DNA of 64,000 nucleotides from Setophaga petechia. Lineage: Eukaryota; Chordata; Aves; Passeriformes; Parulidae. The DNA lies in NCBI GenBank assembly GCA_024362935.1, contig JANCRA010000028.1:8490476-8554475 (forward strand), in the 5' to 3' direction. The position numbers and the translations under genes are program-made. Shown here in pieces: positions 46,819-64,000 of the stretch. Position 1 is the stretch's first letter. Every line of letters begins with the position of its first letter. The notes beneath the pieces were generated by a model. It saw only the letters and a list, made by a program, of their open reading frames with translations, was not told the DNA's origin and ran no database searches.

Positions 46819-47712
46819 AATGAAACAACCAAAAGATGGGGAGAGGGGCAGTATCCCCTCCAGATCGAGGGGGCGGCGGGGGCCGGGGTCACCAGCCCGG
46901 GCTGGACGCGGCGGTGGGGTGGGGGGGGGCACAGCCATGCCCGGTGCCCCTGCCCACCCCGTCACTCTGGGGTGCCGGGACGCGCGGGGGGGACACGCTG
47001 GTGGCGGAAGGGACCCCCCCGGTGAGGGCGAAGCAAGCGGGGGCCGGGGGGACACGCAGCATGCTGGGGACACGGGAGGGACACGTCCCTGCGTGGCGGC
47101 GGTGGGAGACACGGGGTTGCGGGGGGACCAGCCCTGTGCTGGGTGGGGGGCGAGGGCGGGGGGGGCACCCACATGGCCACCCGAGCCCCGAGCCCACCCC
47201 CTGGGGCTTTGTCCCCTCCCCACTGCAGCCCCGGGGAGCCCTGTCCTTACCTGGGGGTCCCCACAGCGCCGCTCCCCCTGCCTGTGTCACTCCTCCGTCG
47301 CAGGGGCTGCTGTTTTCCCGCTGGGGGAAGGATGGAGCCCGAAGGGCAGGGCAGGGTCTGGGGACCCTCGCTGGCTCAGGGGCCGGGGGAGCAGGATGGG
47401 GTCCGGCTCAGGGGCCGGGGGGGCAGGATGGGGTCCGGCTCAGGGGCCGGGGGGCAGGATGGGGTCCAGGGACCCCCACTGGCTCAGCCTCTCACGAGCC
47501 CAGTGCAGGGGGCTGGGTGACAGTGGGGCTCGGGCAGAGCCCTCGGGGGTCCGGGTGCATCGGGGGTGGCAGGGGGGTGGCCGGTGCCCAGGTGGGTCCT
47601 GCCAAGCGCTCGGCTTGAGTCTCCTTGGGAGAGGTGTTCCCAGCCCGTGCCGGGGGCCGGCGGGCACGGAGGGGAGGGGTGGCTGCAGCGCCCTGCTCCA
47701 CGCTGCCCACAC
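46819..47712 (-). other. SEZ6: SEZ6 3' UTR
   Basis: About 0.9 kb of C-rich (gene-strand) sequence from the stop codon to the poly(A) signal, containing a 32-bp tandem repeat. Long open frames on both strands are composition artefacts. Confidence 0.7.
47373..47470. repeat. 32-bp tandem repeat, 3 copies, in SEZ6 3' UTR
   Basis: Units start GGCTCAGGGGCCGGGGG at 47373, 47405 and 47437 and contain GCAGGATGGGGTCC; the period is exactly 32 bp. The mRNA strand is C-rich. The plus strand has G-runs able to form a quadruplex. Confidence 0.85.
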
Positions 47713-61168
<13,456 letters not shown>

Positions 61169-61277
61169 GGCCGGCGGCGGTCAGCACCGCGGACAGCTCC
61201 GCTGCGGGCGCGGCGGCGGCGGCGGCGGCGCCCCGAGCGGCGCCCGCCGATACCGGGGACAGCGGAGGGGGGGGGCC
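61169..61277 (-). promoter_or_regulatory. SEZ6: SEZ6 5' UTR / core promoter region
   Basis: CpG-rich, with a short GGC trinucleotide run near 61210-61230. There is no TATA box. It lies between the start codon and the first copy of the upstream tandem array. The transcription start cannot be placed. Confidence 0.55.
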
Positions 61278-61700
61278 CGTAATGCTCCGAGCGCGGCGCA
61301 CACCAATCCAAGGATCGGGGGGGGCTCTCCCCGCCTCCCTCGCAGCCCCCCCTCGCCGTAATGCTCCGAGCGCGGCGCACACCCGGTGATACCGGGGATG
61401 TGCGGAGCGGGGGGGGGAGCTCTGCCCGCCTCCCCCTCAATTCACCCCCCGCCGTAACGCTCCGAGCTCGCCAATCCCAGGCACAGGGCGGGGGGCCGGC
61501 CGTGATGCTGGAAGTGGGGCGCTCGCTAATTCCAGGGATGAAGGGGGGGGGCTCCCCCCACCCACCCCTGGCCGTAACTCTCCGAGCGAGGCGCCCTCCA
61601 ATCCCGCAGGCTGGGAGGGGGGGGGGGCTCCTCCCTGCTACCCCACCCCCACGCCGTAACTCTTCGAGTGCGGCGCCCGCTAAAGCTGGCGATGAAGGCT
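61278..61700. repeat. Degenerate tandem array upstream of SEZ6, about 6 copies
   Basis: The core CGTAATGCTCCGAGCGCGGC, or close variants, begins at 61278, 61357, 61453, 61501, 61573 and 61655, spaced 48-96 bp. Most copies are followed by CCAAT or CTAAT and then a G-run plus a C-rich stretch. The array starts about 110 bp upstream of the SEZ6 start codon, so it lies in the promoter or 5' UTR. Confidence 0.75.
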
Positions 61701-64000
61701 GGGGGAGGGGGATCGCCTAACCTCCCCTTCCCCCCCGAATCCCGGCAAACCTTCGGGGTGGGAGCCACCGAGGGCTCTGGGAAAGGTGCTCGGTGCCCAG
61801 CTCACCATATCCTGCCTCCCCACCCTACAGAACCCTCACCACAGCCACCTCCCTTCCCCCAGCCTCCTCTTCTCCGTCCCTAAATAGCCCAAATTAGGGC
61901 TGGGCTCATCATTCTCCAAGCAGAGACACCTGGACCCGGAGCAGCACAGAGAGGGGTCGGTATTCTTTGTGGTGGGGTTCCAAGAGCCCCCTCCCGAGCC
62001 CTCGGGGTCCCGGAGGGCAGCCAGCCCTGCAGTGGGCAGATGGTGCTGGCACCGGCACCGAGCAGCTCCATGTTGGCTGATGGACGGCTCTTGCGGGTGT
62101 TAAAAATATATTAAAAAAAAAAAAAAATCTCTTTGTTTGATAACCCCCTCCCCACCCCTCCAAAAGCCCAGATGGCTTCGCCTCGCCGGATCCCCCGCAG
62201 CCCGGCCAGCCCCGCTGCACACACAGCCCACGCAGCCAGCTCCACTGGGGAGTTAATTTTAATCCCAGGTCCTGCTTTGCATCATTCCTGCCATGGAGAA
62301 TGGCATGGCTTGGCATGGGGAGCCGAGAGCAGCAGCCAGCCCCACGTCATGGGCTGAGTGCCGCCAGCCCCCTGGCACTGTGTGCTGTGCCACCAGCCCC
62401 ACGGCTGTGGTGGGAGCGGGGCTGGAAGTGGTGCTGGGATCCTTCTCATCCCGGGGGTGCTGCCGGCTCTTCTGCAAAGCACTTTCAGCTCTAAACCCAA
62501 AACTTTGATCCGCCAGTAGCACCATCAATGTTTAATGCAGCAAAGCCCTGGTAGGGCTCGGAAGATGAGCATTTTGAGGCCAAATTGAAGTTTCTAATAT
62601 TATGATATTCAAATAATTTTAATCTGCCTGATGCATCCCCAGGCATGTACCTGGACTGCTAATGAGGGGCTGCCTTCAGCCGCTGTTGCTTTTGACAGAA
62701 AACAAACAAATCTTTGCAGGTGCCATCAAAGGATTGGGAATGGAGAGGTCTGGGGAGGAAAATGGGGGCAAGCATGCATGGAGCCAGCGTTGCAGCTGGA
62801 AGAGAAAGATGCCGTGTTTGCCTCAGCTCACTGGGGAAGAGCACTGCTCCCTAATTCTTTTTTAAGCGTTGGTTTGTGCTTGGTGAAAAATGAGGCCGGC
62901 ATAGATGGGTGGTGGGATTTTGGGAAACTTCTGTCCCACCGTGCAGTGGAAAAAGGGTGCAGTGGGTGCAGAGTCCAGCACCCATCACATTGCATCTGAT
63001 CCTTGTCCATCAAATTGCATCTGATCCTTGCCCTGATCCAGCCTTGGCCAAAGTTCCCCACTTCCCCAGTGCCACGTGGATCTGAGATAGGGCAGCTCCC
63101 ACAGCCTGTGCCAGGCAGTTCCCCAAGCCCACATTTCCCCCTCCCCGAGCCACTGCCAGCCCCAGATTTTCCCATCCATCCACCCAGCCCACGCAGGGAA
63201 TATTTCATTTTTACTGAGCTCTCCTGACCCACGCCAGCTGCTTAGGGAAATGGATTTCTTGCTGCCACAAGCATTGCCTCCACTCAGAATAAACCCAGGT
63301 GAAGAGGACATGGCAGGGGTGATGGAGACCTTTGCACAGGGCTGGGGAGACCCCCCCAAAAATTCACCCTGAAGTCCTGCAGCTGCTTTTTGGGCTTTGG
63401 GGGTGCAGACCTCCCTGATACCTGCATTCAGCCCTGGTTGGGGTCACCTGCAGAACAAAAGCAATGGCTGGAGGGCTCCCACAGAGCCCTGGGGATGGTG
63501 ATTTGCACCCTATCAAAGATCTCACCATCTCTATAACCTCACGAGCAAGGCTTTTCCATCCGTTCCATTACCACACCACTAACAGGAGAGGAGTTCATTT
63601 CTACCATTTAACGTTTCACGGATAATTAATTATTCTTCATCTTTCCAGCAAAAAAGGAAGAGCAAGCACAGGGGCTATTCAAAGGAAAAAAAAAGTCAGC
63701 TGAAACCCAGGGAAATTGCTGAATTATTTGTAACATCAAAGGCGAGCGAGGATGTGCTGATTTAACAGGGCCCTGTGTGATGCAGAGCCCTGGGCATGGT
63801 GGTGATGCTCAGACTGGGATGCACTCATTGCAGCAGTGGCCATGGGCAGTGGGGTGGATGAGGGGTCTGGGGGACACCCCAACCTCTGCCCCTGCTGCCC
63901 ATCCTCCTCCTCTCACCTCCCCATGGCCGTGAGCTGCCAGTTTTGCCTTTGAACCATATTGGGGTGTCCCTGAGACCTGTGGGAGCCTCCAGTGCTCCCC
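61701..64000. other. Upstream of SEZ6, no gene seen
   Basis: No exon of a further gene was recognised. A 14-base A run lies near 62113-62126. An AT-rich, possibly conserved island is near 62525-62660 and another near 63590-63770. A roughly 17-bp direct duplication of ATTGCATCTGATCCTTG occurs at about 62990-63032. The next gene in the human order (PIPOX) is not visible. Confidence 0.55.

Noticed and set aside
45568..47025. A 485-codon open frame on the plus strand across the PHF12 promoter
   Set aside because: It lies wholly in a CpG island, where stop codons are rare. The translation is Pro/Arg/Gly/Ala-rich without domains, and it runs through the PHF12 5' end and the SEZ6 3' UTR.
62105..62130. 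A-rich stretch upstream of SEZ6 as a poly(A) tail of a retro-element
   Set aside because: There is no adjacent CR1 or other element sequence, and it is a single short homopolymer.

Overview
The window is vertebrate nuclear DNA, most likely from a bird and probably from a GC-rich microchromosome. Every gene is split into many exons. The SEZ6 and DHRS13 introns are very short (many 72-105 bp), the gene ends are very GC-rich, and the recognisable transposon remnants are CR1-type LINE fragments, the dominant avian repeat. Four genes lie on the minus strand in the order (left to right) FLOT2 - DHRS13 - PHF12 - SEZ6. This is the order and orientation I know from human 17q11.2. From memory the chicken counterpart is chromosome 19; that is background knowledge, not a database result.

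Layout. 1-10,480: the 5' part of FLOT2 (flotillin-2), three coding exons, with the rest off the left edge. 10,481-10,970: the FLOT2 promoter abuts the end of DHRS13. 10,976-13,402: complete DHRS13, five exons, 332 residues. 13,403-14,370: DHRS13 GC-rich promoter plus two CR1 fragments in opposite orientation. 14,370-45,879: complete PHF12, fifteen coding exons, 1,009 residues, with a 14-kb intron 2. 45,880-46,800: PHF12 CpG-island promoter, running almost into the SEZ6 3' end. 46,800-61,168: complete SEZ6, seventeen coding exons, 964 residues, with a 7.4-kb intron 1 and otherwise tiny introns. 61,169-64,000: SEZ6 promoter, with an unusual degenerate tandem repeat, and upstream sequence.

I derived exon boundaries by reading the minus strand, requiring GT-AG junctions and codon-phase continuity across every junction. 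All three complete genes give uninterrupted reading frames (999, 3,030 and 2,895 nt including stop). The genes do not form a pathway. FLOT2 is a membrane scaffold, DHRS13 a short-chain dehydrogenase, PHF12 a chromatin corepressor subunit and SEZ6 a neuronal surface protein. They are ordinary, well-conserved vertebrate genes.

I found no new enzymatic or defence-like system. The observations most worth a second look are non-coding: a promoter-proximal tandem array at SEZ6, two stacked E-box palindromes in PHF12 intron 2, a stop codon overlapping the poly(A) signal in DHRS13, possible transcript variants of DHRS13 and PHF12, and AT-rich islands in SEZ6 intron 1.
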